A DNA stretch of 64,000 nt from Homarus americanus (GCF_018991925.1 NW_024735554.1:2862008-2926007), one strand, 5' to 3'. Shown: positions 24,306 through 36,600, counted from the first letter of the stretch. Notes: generated from the letters alone by a model not told the origin. Made by a program: numbers and translations.

Positions 24306-24570
24306 CCTTACCTGCACTAGTATATCCTATAGTGATATACATTGATCCTTACCTGCATTAGTATATCCTACATTGAACCTTACCTGCACTAGTATATCCT
24401 ATAGTGATATACATTGATCCTTACCTGCATTAGTATATCCTACATTGATCCTTACCTGCATTAGTATATCCTACATTGAACCTTACCTGCACTAGTATAT
24501 CCTACAGTGATCCTTACCTGCACTAGTATATCCTACAGTGATCCTTACCTGCACTAGTGTATCCTACAGT
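24306..24570. repeat. ~31-bp minisatellite carrying a 5' splice-site consensus
   Basis: About eight to nine units of CCTTACCTGCACTAGTATATCCTACAGTGAT-like sequence. Two longer variants carry an extra ATAGTGATATACATTGATC segment. On the minus strand, the sense of the host gene, each unit reads TGCAG|GTAAGG, a near-perfect 5' splice-site consensus. The array lies 430-690 bases upstream (in transcript sense) of the giant exon's acceptor. Confidence 0.9.
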
Positions 24571-25994
24571 GGGTAACATATCCATTCTCACCTCCCTCTC
24601 AGATGCACTCACTGTGCACCTGCTGGGTTCTTTCATAAGGACTTAACCCAGCACTTTCCTACCACTACTGTATCACAAACATGGAAGATTAACTTCTTCC
24701 TTACTCAGTAGGAATTTTTTTCACACGTTTATTACTGTATATCATAAAAATACCCATTATTGAGATTGTAGACTTCACATGGTACATTTTACAACAAACA
24801 GGAGTCTTCTAATGTGGTGTTATCTACAGTAATTACCCTCAACAGACTCGGCATGTAATTTAATCTATAACATATCTCCTTATTATTGATAACTACTGTA
24901 TAACCATTATTGTTAAAAGTTTCTAATTACACTACAGTATACAAATTAGAGAAGTGTTAAAATTTACAAGTTATTTAATATGCTATACAGTATATTTCCT
25001 GCCTAAAAACACCCACTAAGTATTTCCACTCCTACCAGTATATCAGAACCACTTACCTTGACTAGTCTTACCCTCACATTCACCTACATAATTAATTTTG
25101 CTTACACTAATTCTATCCTTGGAAGATCTGCTTTTTTATTAACATTCCAGTTTATTTATTACAATCCTCTGAAATTTTATACTATGTATATTTACAGTTA
25201 ATATAAGAAATATTTAGATTTTTCTTGCAGATTCTTTAAAGGCTATTTTTGTCAAAATTTCAGCAGATGCATGAATACTGTACTTAGTTTATTATTTTAA
25301 TTACCACCTTTCTCTGAAGTAATTACATAACTTTGTTTCACTATTAGCCAGAATTTTGTCAAAACCAATTAATATACGTATCTATCAGTAACTATGTCAA
25401 CATCTTAAAAATTTACATAGATTTGACAAATACCAGTTAGGTGTCTACCAAAAATACATTTTCTTTTTATGCTTATTTTCATTTAATTTGTCTTATACTG
25501 TATGTTTCTCTTATATACAGTACAGGAGTGCTTCAATTCATGAAAGGAATACGATCCTAAAAAAAAAAAATGGAAATCAATTTTTTTGTCAATTGAAGTC
25601 ATATTTCCCCTTGACTACCATTATAAAAAGGAAGATATGCTCCTACCGGGAGGGAGTGGGGGGGATCCCCCAAATGTAAAAGACAGTACTGGGAGGATGA
25701 TGGTGTAGCAGCTGGAACATCTGCCTCACCACCACCTTCATATGACATATGTTGCCACACACTAGCCTGCTACAATGCACTGCTTCCTCTCCATGTTTAG
25801 CATGGGATGCTCTCAGATGCCTGTACCAGCGACTCGGCATCTTCTGATACTTCGAAAAAATACAGTAAAAAAAAAAATGTAAAAAGAGGGGTTTTTGTTC
25901 ATAAACAGAAGCAGTGGAACAAAAGTTGTTTTTTGTATTATCAAATTTTTTTAAACCAAAGCACTTCTGTACATGTACCTCTTACAGTACCTTG

Positions 25995-26190
25995 GTGAGC
26001 TGTGGTGTAATAGTCAGTATTCTTGCCTTGCAAGCGAGTGGATCCAGGTTCAATCCCCCTGGCAGGGTGACACTTTGGGCAAGTTTCTTTATGCCTTTGT
26101 CTCTCTACTAGTAATTGGGAACCTGAATGTTAACTGATTTGCAGATTGTGTTCTGGGATAAAGGTTAGCCAGCCTTTGTCTTCTGTGATT
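25995..26190 (+). mobile_element. tRNA-derived SINE copy
   Basis: GAGCTGTGGTGTAATAGTCA followed by TTGCCTTGCAAGCGAG and GGTTCAATCCCCCTGGC has the layout of a tRNA with A box, anticodon arm and B box. The TTGCCT[TC]GCAAG segment is shared with the SINE at 4653, so the families are related. The body downstream (GGGCAAGTTTCTTTATGCC, then GGGATAAAGGTTAGCCAGCC) is not like that of the first SINE. The 3' boundary is unclear. It is not a functional tRNA: the arms do not pair properly and no CCA-proximal acceptor stem is formed. Confidence 0.65.
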
Positions 26191-27230
26191 ATTTCTTGAC
26201 ACTTTTTTTTTTTACAAGCATTCGTTCACTAATGCAGGGTAACCAGACACGAGCAACTACAGAGTGCACATATATTTTCCCTTCATTTGTTGTCATTCTT
26301 TCTTGCTTACTGTTGTGAAAGATGCCACCAATGCAGGTTTACCCTAGTTGCTTCACACAAGCCTGGTAAAGTCCTTTGCTAAAATTCACTCAACATCATG
26401 TTCTCCGTTCATATGGTGCTTCACGTTCTTCACCCCACCCTTCTTGGTAATATCTTTTACCCCTCACTAACCAACTCTGAATCTACAATATTTTTACCAA
26501 TTTTTCACTTCCTATTCTGTGAGTGCATTCACCGTATCATCAGAGCAGACCGTGATCTACACTTTGACCAACACATTTCACCTCCACATCATCTTATTAC
26601 AGTGCTGTCCTCATTCTCTGCACTAGTGTGTTAGGAACAGTCCCAGATATTAGTTTAAATAATATATAATATTTTTGAGGTAGGACATTCATATTCCTTC
26701 TTCTAAATTGAGTATAATATGAAAACACTTGGAACATATCCTTAAATGTTGGAAGTATTTTGTGGTACTCAAACAACTTATGTTATAATAATTTGCATAT
26801 TGTTAGTACATTGTTCATTTTAATTATGTTCAATAAGTAGGCTTGTGTTAATAAATTGGCATGGAACTTATGAATGACCAAATATTCTTCAAGACCATAA
26901 AAAATATTTCCAAGGAAGTTAAACAGTTTAACTTCCCTATTTTAAGTCAGTATTACAAACTGCCATTCTTGTTATATGGATTACTTAAAAAAAATTATCG
27001 CAAAATATTTATCAGTACGTACAGTGCAGTATTTGGTGGATATTACAGTTGTCATTATGTTATTGGCTTTATAAATCTGGTGGTAATTGTAAATTTCTAA
27101 AAGTTATTCTAATTTCATCATCATCATTTAATACCCATTTTCCACACTTGTGTGGGTTACCATAATAAAAAATAACAAAAATGGTATAGAAGTTAATATT
27201 CTCTGTGGGAAAATTACAGTGTTTATACAG

Positions 27231-27976
27231 GGCGTTCCATAAATACCTTTCATAAATTAGGCGGTGTATTCCCGAGACATAAATGACTAAATGACCAAAC
27301 TGTCAATTCTCAATAGTTTGGGAGTTACAGCACACGACAGGTTTGGTAGTAATGTGATGAACCTATATGGGGTGTACATGAAACATCCAATACACTGTGC
27401 TTGTGATGTTTATTAACAATAATAATACAATATGATTTGTATTGGCACACCCTGAACTCCTGAATCCAGCACTGGATTACATTACCATTTATTGCTTAGA
27501 AGTAACAAAAAAAAATAAAGGCTAATTTGGAGAATTGTCTAAGGTAGCTCAGGGTTAAGAAGATTTACTAATAATTTATAATTAGAATATTAGAGTGAAT
27601 ACAAGGTTGGTATTTTTATATTGAGCTTTTATGAGTTATAAAACATATAATGGAATATGTGAAGTATTAACATTTAGTGGAAATGTTCAAGTTCTGCCCC
27701 TCTTGTTCAATGCAGGGCTCAGCCCGTCGCACTAGTGAATGTTGCACGCCGCATTCAAAGACCCCAGGGGTGTTGAGAATGCTTGTCACACTGTCCTGTA
27801 CACAGAGCCACAATTCCTCACGGTTTGTGAACCTCTGTAACATACACCTTGCTTTCTATGTGACCCCACAGGTAGAAATCAAGGGGATTTATGTCAGGTA
27901 ACTGTAGGTTTCATCACATTCCTACCAAACCTGTCATGTGCTGTAACTCCCAAACTATTGAGAAATGACAGTTTGG
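27231..27976. mobile_element. Tc1/mariner-type element relic with long inverted repeats
   Basis: The left part (about 27293-27362: ACCAAACTGTCAATTCTCAA...GGTTTGGTAGTAATGTGATG) recurs as reverse complement at about 27908-27977, over roughly 70 bases with few differences. The left end may begin at CAGGGCGTTCCATAAATACC (27230). The right end runs into a (TA)n(CA)n tract and its outermost repeat is lost. A transposase C-terminal fragment is encoded on the minus strand inside. Confidence 0.75.
27680..27905 (-). pseudogene. Tc1/mariner (DDE_3-type) transposase C-terminal fragment
   Basis: On the minus strand one frame reads LPDINPLDFYLWGHIESKVY, with several in-frame stops further on, then near the end RGAELEHF. 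'SPDLNPLDFFLWG' is the hallmark around the third catalytic acidic residue of Tc1/mariner-superfamily transposases. 'NGGHFEHL' is a common C-terminus in one animal branch. The intervening TPGVFE...V..SLVRRAEPCIEQ pattern appears in an adjacent frame (NTPGVFECGVQHSLVRRAEP), showing frameshift decay. Only this C-terminal part remains. Confidence 0.75.
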
Positions 27977-28088
<112 letters not shown>

Positions 28089-28284
28089 CTTGTTTGTATA
28101 TGGAAGTCCGCATGCTATATGGACTGATGATATATATGTAGCCTCGTGTTTCCTAGCTGGATTCGGTAAAATACTACTCCGACCACATAGTTGGCACGGG
28201 CAATCCCCAATAGAGGTTCACGGCGCTTAACAAGCATGATGAACAGGCTTTGTGTGGAATATAACAAAGCCTAGTATTGTTTTT

Positions 28285-28359
28285 GTTGTCCTTGTGGTGC
28301 AGTGGTAGCAATCCCTGTTCACACTCAGAGGTCCAGGGTTTGATTCTCGACTAGTGAGG
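28285..28359 (+). mobile_element. tRNA-sized retrocopy (short SINE or tRNA pseudogene)
   Basis: A 75-bp segment with an A-box-like GTGGTGCAGTGGTAGC and B-box-like GGGTTTGATTCTCG is flanked by a perfect 10-bp direct repeat, TATTGTTTTT, at 28275-28284 and 28360-28369. The length is that of one tRNA, and the direct repeat indicates integration by a retrotransposition-like event. Acceptor-stem ends do not pair well, so it is not a functional tRNA gene. Confidence 0.65.
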
Positions 28360-30394
28360 TATTGTTTTTTTATTTATATACATATAGAATACTCATGCAC
28401 TTTGCATAAATAACTGCTCTACTACTTGGGTCACTTCCTGTGTGAATTTCATAAATATTTTTCCAAAAAAATTACCGGGTAACTTTTAAATTTCAATAAA
28501 CTTTTAAGCTTTTTGCAACTCCTTTACCTGTCACTACATGTTAGGAGACGCTCAGTGACCTTAGGTGAATACAATAAGTTTCTCTATATAATATGATCTT
28601 ATCTTTGTATTTTTCTATCATTACTGTACTCTGTATTTTGCCTTTTTTCATATACACTACTGCAATCTTTTTCTGAACTGTATTTGTTCTTTCCAATTTA
28701 CAATTACCAATAATTAAGTTACCTGGTCCCTGTTACTACCAGTATCAGTTGTATGACCATATACCAGTGGCTCTGGGCCACATTTATCATTGTAAATATA
28801 GTGGAAGGCGCCAAAACTTTGGATCTAGATCCAAGAAAAAATCTCATATACAGTACTGCACTGTCCAGTTATTTGGAGTTTTACACGTCTAACTGTTACC
28901 AGTTACATACTTTTTACATTTACTCTTGGACAGGACTTGTGTATTTACCCCAGTGAGAAGGCTGGCTCTCTCTCTCTCTGGGCCCGGTCTGGGGTAAATA
29001 CACACTTCCTGTACATGACAGTTGTATCAAGTTATTACATATTTTCATTAATTTCACTCTTACAAAGAATCCCAAATAATTCACAATTTTCTAATAAACC
29101 CTTGCGGGCTCCATAATATGATTCCACAGGCACCATATAGGTTGGGGACCATTGCCATATATAGTACAGTATCCGTAAAAAAAAAAAAAAAAAGCATTTC
29201 ATCTTTAATTCTTGATTTTGTGAAAAAATTACACCTGTATTGAGCTTTCAGTTTTTATGGCAAAATTTTAGTTCTACCTCAAATAGAATGTTTTCTATGG
29301 CCAAAGTATAAACATTTTCTGCAAGTCACTGAACGTAAACTCCGACACTCGCTGAGGCAGTAGCCCAAGCTGTTGGTGGTTGGCTGACAGCCAGTAACCC
29401 AGAGTGATAAAGTAGTAGAACGCACACTAATATCTGGAGCTTCTGGTAACAAAATGATTGGCTTAAAGATAAGGTATGAAATTTAGGTTTCTACGATAAT
29501 AGTTGTTGGTGGTGTTTTAGTTCTTTTTAAAATAAATGAAGTAACTACCTGTATCACTCAAAATGCAAAAATGTTTAAGAGCCCAACAAAAATTAGTCTC
29601 ATTAAGCATTACAACTATAGCTCCAGCAATTAATAAAAAAAAAGTGCTGTCAGTAGATCATATAAACTTTGTTCACCACACGATCAACAAGATCCTTTAT
29701 TCTGGAAATAGGAAAAGTTTAGTTGGTTTTTGAGTGTCCACCAAGTCTGCTTTAGCAAGATATGCAAACGATTGCATAATCGAGGTACTGTGTAAGAAAA
29801 AGTTTGTACCACAAAATAACATTAACACAGTTCTAATTTTACCCAATAAAATGTCTACATCCTTAACAAAATTATAAAAACTCCGAGTCAAAACTAGGTC
29901 CAGGATATTACCCAAAACATGTGAGAACAGATGCATGATTAAAAAACTTAAGGCCCATCAACTCTAGAAGTAGAGTAGGGATTAAACACAGGGTCATCCA
30001 TCCAATGGCTGAAGTCACTGTAGATTGATGGTTTTCCCTGACCAGTAACCTTATCTTCTAGTCCCTTAGTTGACTCAAAAAACCCCAACTGAAAGCTCTC
30101 TAGAACATCCATCATGAGAATACATTATTTATGATCTTCATGTCAGTTGATTTTTTTTTTTTGCTTTGAAATATGTCTGTAGCTGCACCATCACAGTTTT
30201 CACTGGACTAGCAGAAACCACTTTTCCTCTGGAATGTGAAAATGTAGTCTTCCTGTGTATCAACACAAAGGATGTGCTACCACCCACTACAGAATATGAA
30301 TATAGTGTACATAGAAGTGATATCCCCATTAGCCAGAACAATTGGTGCAGAGCACTTCCAAGAATAAGAGACTTCCGATAACGAGACGACTCCT

Positions 30395-30780
30395 TCAAAT
30401 CCGGAAAAAATCCCCCAACCCCAGAATGTTTTTGGGTACGGAAAAGTTTCTTGTAATTTTCCAGAAATTGAGTACGTATTATTTCATCCTCAGAATTTGC
30501 TCCCAGACCCGGAAAAAAAATGGAGAGTTTCTTGAATTTTTCAGAATGACATTATATTTCAGCTCCCAGACCTGGAAAATAAAATTTGGAGAGTTTCCAA
30601 AATTTTCTTTGAATTTTCCAGAAAATGCACCTGATTTTGAACCTCGGATTTTGCTCCCAGGCCCAGAAAAAATAAATAAAAGATTATTGAGTTTCCGTAA
30701 TTTTCTTGGAATTCTTGAAAAAATGCACCCGATGTTCAACCTCAGAAAATCGTTCCCACACCCGGAATTTAGATAAATTG
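30395..30780. repeat. Degenerate ~75-120-bp tandem repeat
   Basis: Four to five units share the order GCTCCCAGACCCGGAAAA, (AT-rich), GAGAGTTTC, TTGAATTTTCCAGAA and AATGCACCCGAT, each with substitutions and length differences. Open frames on both strands across the block result from the repeats, not from a gene. Confidence 0.7.
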
Positions 30781-31339
30781 TCCACAAAATTCCTAGCAAA
30801 TTTCAATTCCGGCTGTTGGGGAGTTGCAGCCAAGAGGGATTCCTACTAAAGGAAAATATTACTGTAACAGAGTATTTGCACCAACTTGGCTTCTAACTTA
30901 TCAGTCCTAGACAAGTCCCTTTTATTGCTTAACAAACTGTCAAAAGAAAAAGAAAACTCTGCTGTAAACAAAGAGAATTCCAAGATTACAGATCTATGAA
31001 AAAAGAAAAAGGATATGAAGAAACTAAATGGGATAACCTATCTAGTGCTACTGCTATTACTATCACCAACTTAGCCAGCCGTTTCCTCCAAGCATCAGCA
31101 TCTATCTATGATCATCTAAAACCCTTCATATGCCCGAGACTTTAAACTGGTCAGAGTGAGGCATTGAGAAATTTAAGGAAAGGGAAATTGTGTACCTACC
31201 CATAAATGGCCCTGGGTTTTGTAAAGTTTTAAACAGAAGTGTTAAAGGGTCTTGGGATTGTGATGAAGTAACCACCACCCCCTTTTTTTTTAACACTGCT
31301 CTTGGGTTTTCTCAGAGATGTCAAATTTTATATATAGTA

Positions 31340-33594
31340 CAGTGGGGTATGCTCTAACGAACGGATCCTACTACGAATATTCCTATAACGAACGGTTTTA
31401 CCTATAAAATTGAGAATGCTGTAACGAACGCAACTCCTACAACGAACGCGGATGAATACGGGACTATTTCGCCTGGCGCATGAATATTGTTGTACCGCGA
31501 CCCACAACAAGAGTGTCAGGGGCCATCTTTGTCTCATTGTGTAGCCAGTGCACCACTGTTATTGTTGAAATTTCGTCTTTTGATGTGGAAATAGAGTTAT
31601 TTGTATAAATATTTTGTTATACAAGTGTACAATTGTGACAATGAATCGTCCAAAGCGCGTGAGAAAGCTCGTAACTTGAAACTAAGAAAGAAATCATAAA
31701 GAAACGTGAGGATGGAACAAGCATTGCAAAACTTAGTGATGAGTATGGGATGACTAAATCGACTATATGTATGATTATAAAGAATAAAGAGGAGTTGAAA
31801 ACTGTGCAAGTGGTTAAGGGAATCTCTAAGACTTAGCAAAGCAAGGTGTAATGAGATTGAGGAGACGGAAAATTTACTCTTAGTGTGGATAAAGGAGAAA
31901 GAAATGGCAGGTGATAGCATTAGTGAAGCTATAATTTGTGAGAAGGCCAGACAATTGTTTGAGGACCTTAAAGCCAAGACTCCCAGTGCAAGTGATAGTT
32001 GTTTAGGGGTACCAATGGGTGGTTTACTGGTTTCAGAAGGAGAAATAAATTACATAGTGTTGTGAGACATGGTGATGCTGCTAGTGCAGGTAAGGAAGCA
32101 GCTAAGGAACACAATGACATTTTTTTGAATGTTATTAAAGAGGGAGGCTTTGTTTCTCAGCAGGTATTCAACTGTGATGAAACTGGACTTTTTTGGAAAA
32201 AAAATGCCTCACTGTACATACATTACCAAGGGGGAAACTTCTGTCCCTGGCCATAAGCCAATGAAAGACAGGCTTACCCTCCTTCTTTGTGCTAATGCTT
32301 CTGGTGACTTCAAAATAAAGCCACTCCTTGTGTACCATGCAGAAAACCCCAGAGCTTTCAAAAACATTAGGAATACCCGCCTTGGTGTTATGTGGCGGTC
32401 AAACCCAAAGGCTTGGGTGACCAGGAATTTATTCTCTGAGTGGGTGATTGAGGTGTTTGGACCCAGTGTTCGGGAATACCTCAGGGAGAATAATCTTCCA
32501 CTGAAAGCTTTGCTGGTGATGGACAATGCACCAGCCCACCCTCCTAATTTGATGGTTGAATTGCCAGAGGAGTTCAACTTCATCACTGTGCACTTCTTGC
32601 CACCCAACACAACACCTCTCATCCAGCCCATGGATCAACAGGTAATTTCTAACTTTAAGAAGCTGTACACAAAGGCACTGTTTAGAAAATGTTTTGCGTC
32701 CACTTCTTCCAGTGATGTTAGCTTGAAGGAATTTTGGAAGTCACTGCAATATAGCAGACGCTGTTTTTTTAATTACCTCAACCTAGAAAGAGGTTACTGT
32801 GAGGTGTCTTTGTGATGCTTGGAGGCCATTGTGGCCTGAATGTGTCCTTCAAAGAGACTTTGAAGGCTTCGAAGAGTTAGATGAAGAGGCTGTTGTTCAT
32901 GAAAGTGTGTGTCTGGGCAATTCCATGGGCCTGGAAGTGGATGATGATGATGATGTTGAGGAGTTGGTGGAAGAGCACAGTAAGGAACTGTCCACTGAGG
33001 AGCTGCTTGAGCTTCACAAAGAACAAAATGAGACACTGAAGTGGAGCTTAACTTCTGAGGAGTCAGGGGAGGAGGACAAGGAGGAAAGCCGCATCATTCC
33101 AGCCAAAGATCTCAAGGATGCGTTCTTTTGCTGGAGCAAACTGTCCAAACTTGCTGAGGATTATCATCCTGATGTTGGTTCTGTGCAAAAGGCCATCAGT
33201 GTGTTCAATGACAATGTTATGAACTACTTTTGGAAGGTCCAGAAATCAAGGTTGAAGCAGCCAACCCTGAATTCCTTCTTTACATAGGTAACAAAAGAAC
33301 CTACAGACAAAGTGTCTGTGAGACAGTCACCAAAGAGGGCTAGGAAGGATGACTCCTCTCCTTTCACCTCTTCTCCATAATTCTCTCCTCCCCCCTCTCC
33401 CTCTGCCTCCTGTCCTGCATGCTAAACATCACTAAGGTAAGATAAAGTACCGTATTTTTTACATTTTCCACAGAATTTTTTCAGTGTTCAGTGGTTGTAT
33501 TTGGGGGCCTGGAACGGATTAATCCTATAACGAACGAATGCTATAACGAACGAGGTTCTAGAACCAATTAGATTCGTTATAGCATACCCCACTG
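31340..33594 (+). mobile_element. Tigger/pogo DNA transposon, full-length 2255 bp
   Basis: The terminal inverted repeats are CAGTGGGGTATGCTCTAACG on the left and, as reverse complement, CAGTGGGGTATGCTATAACG on the right. TA flanks both ends (31338-31339 and 33595-33596), the normal target-site duplication. Subterminal copies of CTATAACGAACG-like sequence occur in the same orientation near both ends (left: four within about 110 bp; right: two within about 30 bp before the terminal repeat). The interior codes for a degraded transposase on the plus strand. Boundaries are exact. Confidence 0.95.
31641..33287 (+). pseudogene. Tigger-type transposase, degraded
   Basis: Start region MNRPKRVRKLV, then frame-broken pogo-type helix-turn-helix (KKEIIKKREDGTSIAKLSDE, about 31676-31737). 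A CENP-B-type DNA-binding part follows (VWIKEKEMAGDSISEAIICE, 31883 on), then a DDE domain. Catalytic Asp 1 is in NCDETGLFW (about 32170) and Asp 2 in LLVMDNAPAH (about 32512). The third acidic position is in LIQPMDQQVISNFKKLY (about 32620). The main unbroken piece is 32129-32815; after a frameshift the acidic C-terminal tail is at 32799-33287. At least four frame breaks and an early stop (TGA right after KLVT) make it dead, though all three catalytic positions are kept. It would cut and paste the element at TA sites. Confidence 0.92.
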
Positions 33595-33670
33595 TATATT
33601 CTTTCTGGAAACTTTACAAAAGCTGTTCAGGGATTTAATTCAGGTAAGTTTTTAATAAAGGGATGTAGTA

Positions 33671-35168
33671 CAGTAGAATCCCGGTTATCCAGCAACTACG
33701 GGGATTGAGAGGTGCTGGATAAAGAGATTTTCCAGTTATATACTAGAATCTCACTCAGAGGATCTCCTAATAAATCCTACAATGCGCAGTGCTACAGGCT
33801 TACCTCGTAAATTCGTGCCTCAGAAAAACTGATTTCTTTAACACTTATTCCACTTTATACAAACTATGGCGTAGAAATAAAGAAAATATAAAACTATAAA
33901 ATAAGAAAAATTAAGGGCATGGGTGTGTACAGTATGTGTGGGAACTGAACGTGTATGGAGGTGGTGGGCTATAACTGTATTGCCGACTCACCGTCCAGCA
34001 GCCGCATTTATTCTTACATGTTATGAAACTATAAAAGTTGTTGAAAAATCATTACAATATGTACTGTACTGTACATTACAATATGTGGTAGAGAAGCAAA
34101 GAAAATATCATATAAAACTATAAAATAAGAAAAATGAAGAGCATGGGTGTACATGTGAGAAGTGAATGTGGGTGGAGGCGGTGGGTTATAACCGAGTGGT
34201 TGATGTGATGTCACGGCATACACACAGCCAGCGTGGCAGGCATACGTCTGAGTCAGCCGAGAGACTACCTGGCTGAACTGTGTCATGTTGCCCAGAGGAT
34301 GGTTTGAGTGTGGAAGGAGCTATTTTATGTACAGTGAACCCTCACTTTACGCGGTTAATTCAACCCACGGCGGCCCGCGTAAAGTGAACAACATAACATA
34401 TGGGATTAATTGAAATAGAGACCGGGCCGACCCCCAAACTCCACTTTTTCAGACACAATACCTACGTTATAAGAAAAATAACTTCTTAATTTTATGATGG
34501 TATGCACACACAATTAATAACTAAGAGAAATATCAATAATATTAGGTTTTTTAACACTTACATTAGTAGAAAAGATGGCTGGGCACACGGGGATGGGGGG
34601 TTGGTTCCGAGGCAGAGGGCAGATTATTGGCCCTCACCTGTATCACTTGTATCACTATCCACCACAGAGGCTTGCAGGGCCTCTTTGTCAAACCCCTCAA
34701 AGTCCATTTAAGTCTATATCCTCACTATCATTATCACTATCACTGACTTGGGCCGGATGTGGTGGGTGGCAGGTGAAGAACTCGGTTATGTTTTGATGAC
34801 TGGGCGACCTTGTGCGCACCCTGCTCGCACCGCTCTCCGTGTAAAAGGGTACACACACCACGGAAAGTGAGCATTCCGGTTTCGGCAGGGTACCGCGTAA
34901 ACGTGGAAATGAGTAAAGTGGGACCGCGTAAAGCGAGGGTTGACTGTACATAAAATATGCGCTATTGTATTTTATGATATGCTATGTATCGATTTTATTG
35001 TTTTTCATAGCAATAAATGTGGCAGCTCATCAGTTTTGCGAGCAATATTCGAGCTTACAATTCTAGCTGATTTGGGAGGAATTTGTATTACTGTCTTATG
35101 ACTTCATTTTGGTGCCAGTTAGGCAAATCTGCCGGCTGCATGGACTCCGGATAACCAGAATTCTACTG
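33671..35168. mobile_element. Non-autonomous CAG...CTG element, host of a nested element
   Basis: The left end CAGTAGAATCCCGGTTATCC and the right end (reverse complement CAGTAGAATTCTGGTTATCC) match closely, and TA flanks both sides. The right part before the end carries GCCGGCTGCATGGACTCCGG. A 615-bp element is inserted at 34332-34946. Two partly similar internal blocks (GGGCATGGGTGTGTACAG...GTGGTGGGCTATAAC near 33916 and GAGCATGGGTGTACATG...GCGGTGGGTTATAAC near 34139) suggest an internal duplication. No transposase remains. It starts 77 bp after the end of the full-length Tigger. Confidence 0.9.
34332..34946. mobile_element. Nested 615-bp CAG...CTG element
   Basis: The ends are CAGTGAACCCTCACTTTACG and, reverse complement, CAGTCAACCCTCGCTTTACG, with TA on both sides (34330-34331, 34947-34948). 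The interior includes CATATGGGATTAATTGAAAT and GGGCCGACCCCCAAACTCCA, which reappear in reverse complement near the right end of the element at 55960-57546, so the two belong to one family. It sits inside the element at 33671-35168 and is therefore younger. Confidence 0.93.
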
Positions 35169-36018
35169 TATCAAGAAACCGGTTGTCAGAGTGAGGCATC
35201 GAGAAATTTAAATAAAGGAAAATTGAAAAAGGCAAAGCCAGTAATGTAAAGAAGTACAGTAGATGCTGGGGTTGTGTGGATATGTGGAAAGACTATGCAT
35301 GAAGAGACTGAAAGCAAGTTTTAAAGACAAATGAGAATAAGTATCAGTGAATTCCATACGCCTGTCAATACACCTTGCTGTTTGCTCCCATATAATTCCA
35401 CTACACAAGGAGAGCAGGGTGAGGTGACATTGTACTTGACTACCTTCACTACTCAAATGTAAAGTTAGGTACCCATTAATAGCTGGGTGAACTGGGAGTG
35501 CCCTGGACACAAACCAGACACTGTAAGGATGAGAGTAATCACTATCCATCAGATCACCACACCCCTATAATATTGCAGTAGGTGCATGGAAAAACAGAGG
35601 AAGATCAAACTGAAGGCATGTTCCTTGGTCCTGGGGAAAGGTTCTGTAAGGGCTCTGCTGTTCTACATGTGTATGGTAATGCAGGTATGAACTGAACACT
35701 TTGAATCATTATTATGCCAGTAACTGGTTGTATTGAGAATGCTGCTGACCAATGTATTTACCTTGACTTATTGACACCTGCAGCTCATGCAACAGTAAGT
35801 AGTGTGAAGCACATAACTTGGATTAAGTTTGAATTATCTTTATTATTATACATTATTCTCTACATTCATATGTATATTTCATTTATTCACTTCCTACTTC
35901 CATCATATATGTGCTTAATCACAGATCTCCTGAATCACTTTTAAGGCTAGGAAACTTCTTATTGATCCCCTATTTGGTGCATAAAATTAAAAATAAATAT
36001 ATAAATATTAATAATATT

Positions 36019-36020
<2 letters not shown>

Positions 36021-36090
<70 letters not shown>
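36021..36090. repeat. (TA)n microsatellite
   Basis: About 35 TA dinucleotides followed by a short T-run. Confidence 0.97.
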
Positions 36091-36091
<1 letters not shown>

Positions 36092-36509
36092 TTTTTTTTC
36101 ACTTAAGAGTGAGAAATTAGCTTTATTCTTTTCTTCAATGTTTACAGCAACCAATAAAAAAAAATATATGTATATATTTTTTCAATACATGTAACTATTT
36201 TGCTGTTTGATCTGAATATGGGAAGTAACAATATACTGTCAGCACCCACTTAACATATGTTCAATGATATGTACTTTTTATAATAATACCAATTGTTCAA
36301 CGTTACATATAAATATTTGATGGTACAGTTCAGTACTTACATTGGACCCGTGATAAACCTTTCAGAGGAGCTCTTTGCTTTTTGCACTTCCTTTGTTTTA
36401 TGTTGATAGTTTTATTTGGGACCTGGTCTAAGCTGGCTATGTTTACAGTGTACTGTACTGTACAGGACATTTTGTATTGAGGCTGAATATTTTATATAAC
36501 CCTCAGTAC

Positions 36510-36600
36510 AGTTGAACTTCTAAAGTTCGGAATGCTTGGGACCAGAACCTTTCAGATTTGGAGGTTGTACAAATAAATAAGCAGACATTATAATTTTAGT
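36510..36600. mobile_element. Possible end of a CAG-type element
   Basis: TA-CAGTTGAACTTCTAAAGTTC followed by GGGACCAGAACCTTTCAGAT resembles the left end at 41075 (CAG...CTTTCAG..). The opposite end was not found, so boundaries are unknown and the call is weak. Confidence 0.3.

Noticed and set aside
24306..24570. CRISPR-like array
   Set aside because: Repeats are contiguous with no unique spacers and lie in a eukaryotic intron; it is a minisatellite.
28285..28359. Functional tRNA gene
   Set aside because: The acceptor stem does not pair and the sequence is flanked by a direct repeat, pointing to a retrocopy. The same reasoning applies to the tRNA-like heads at 4653 and 25995.
33923..34951. 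Short frames within 33.9-34.95 kb
   Set aside because: All lie in two nested non-autonomous elements and show no transposase motifs.
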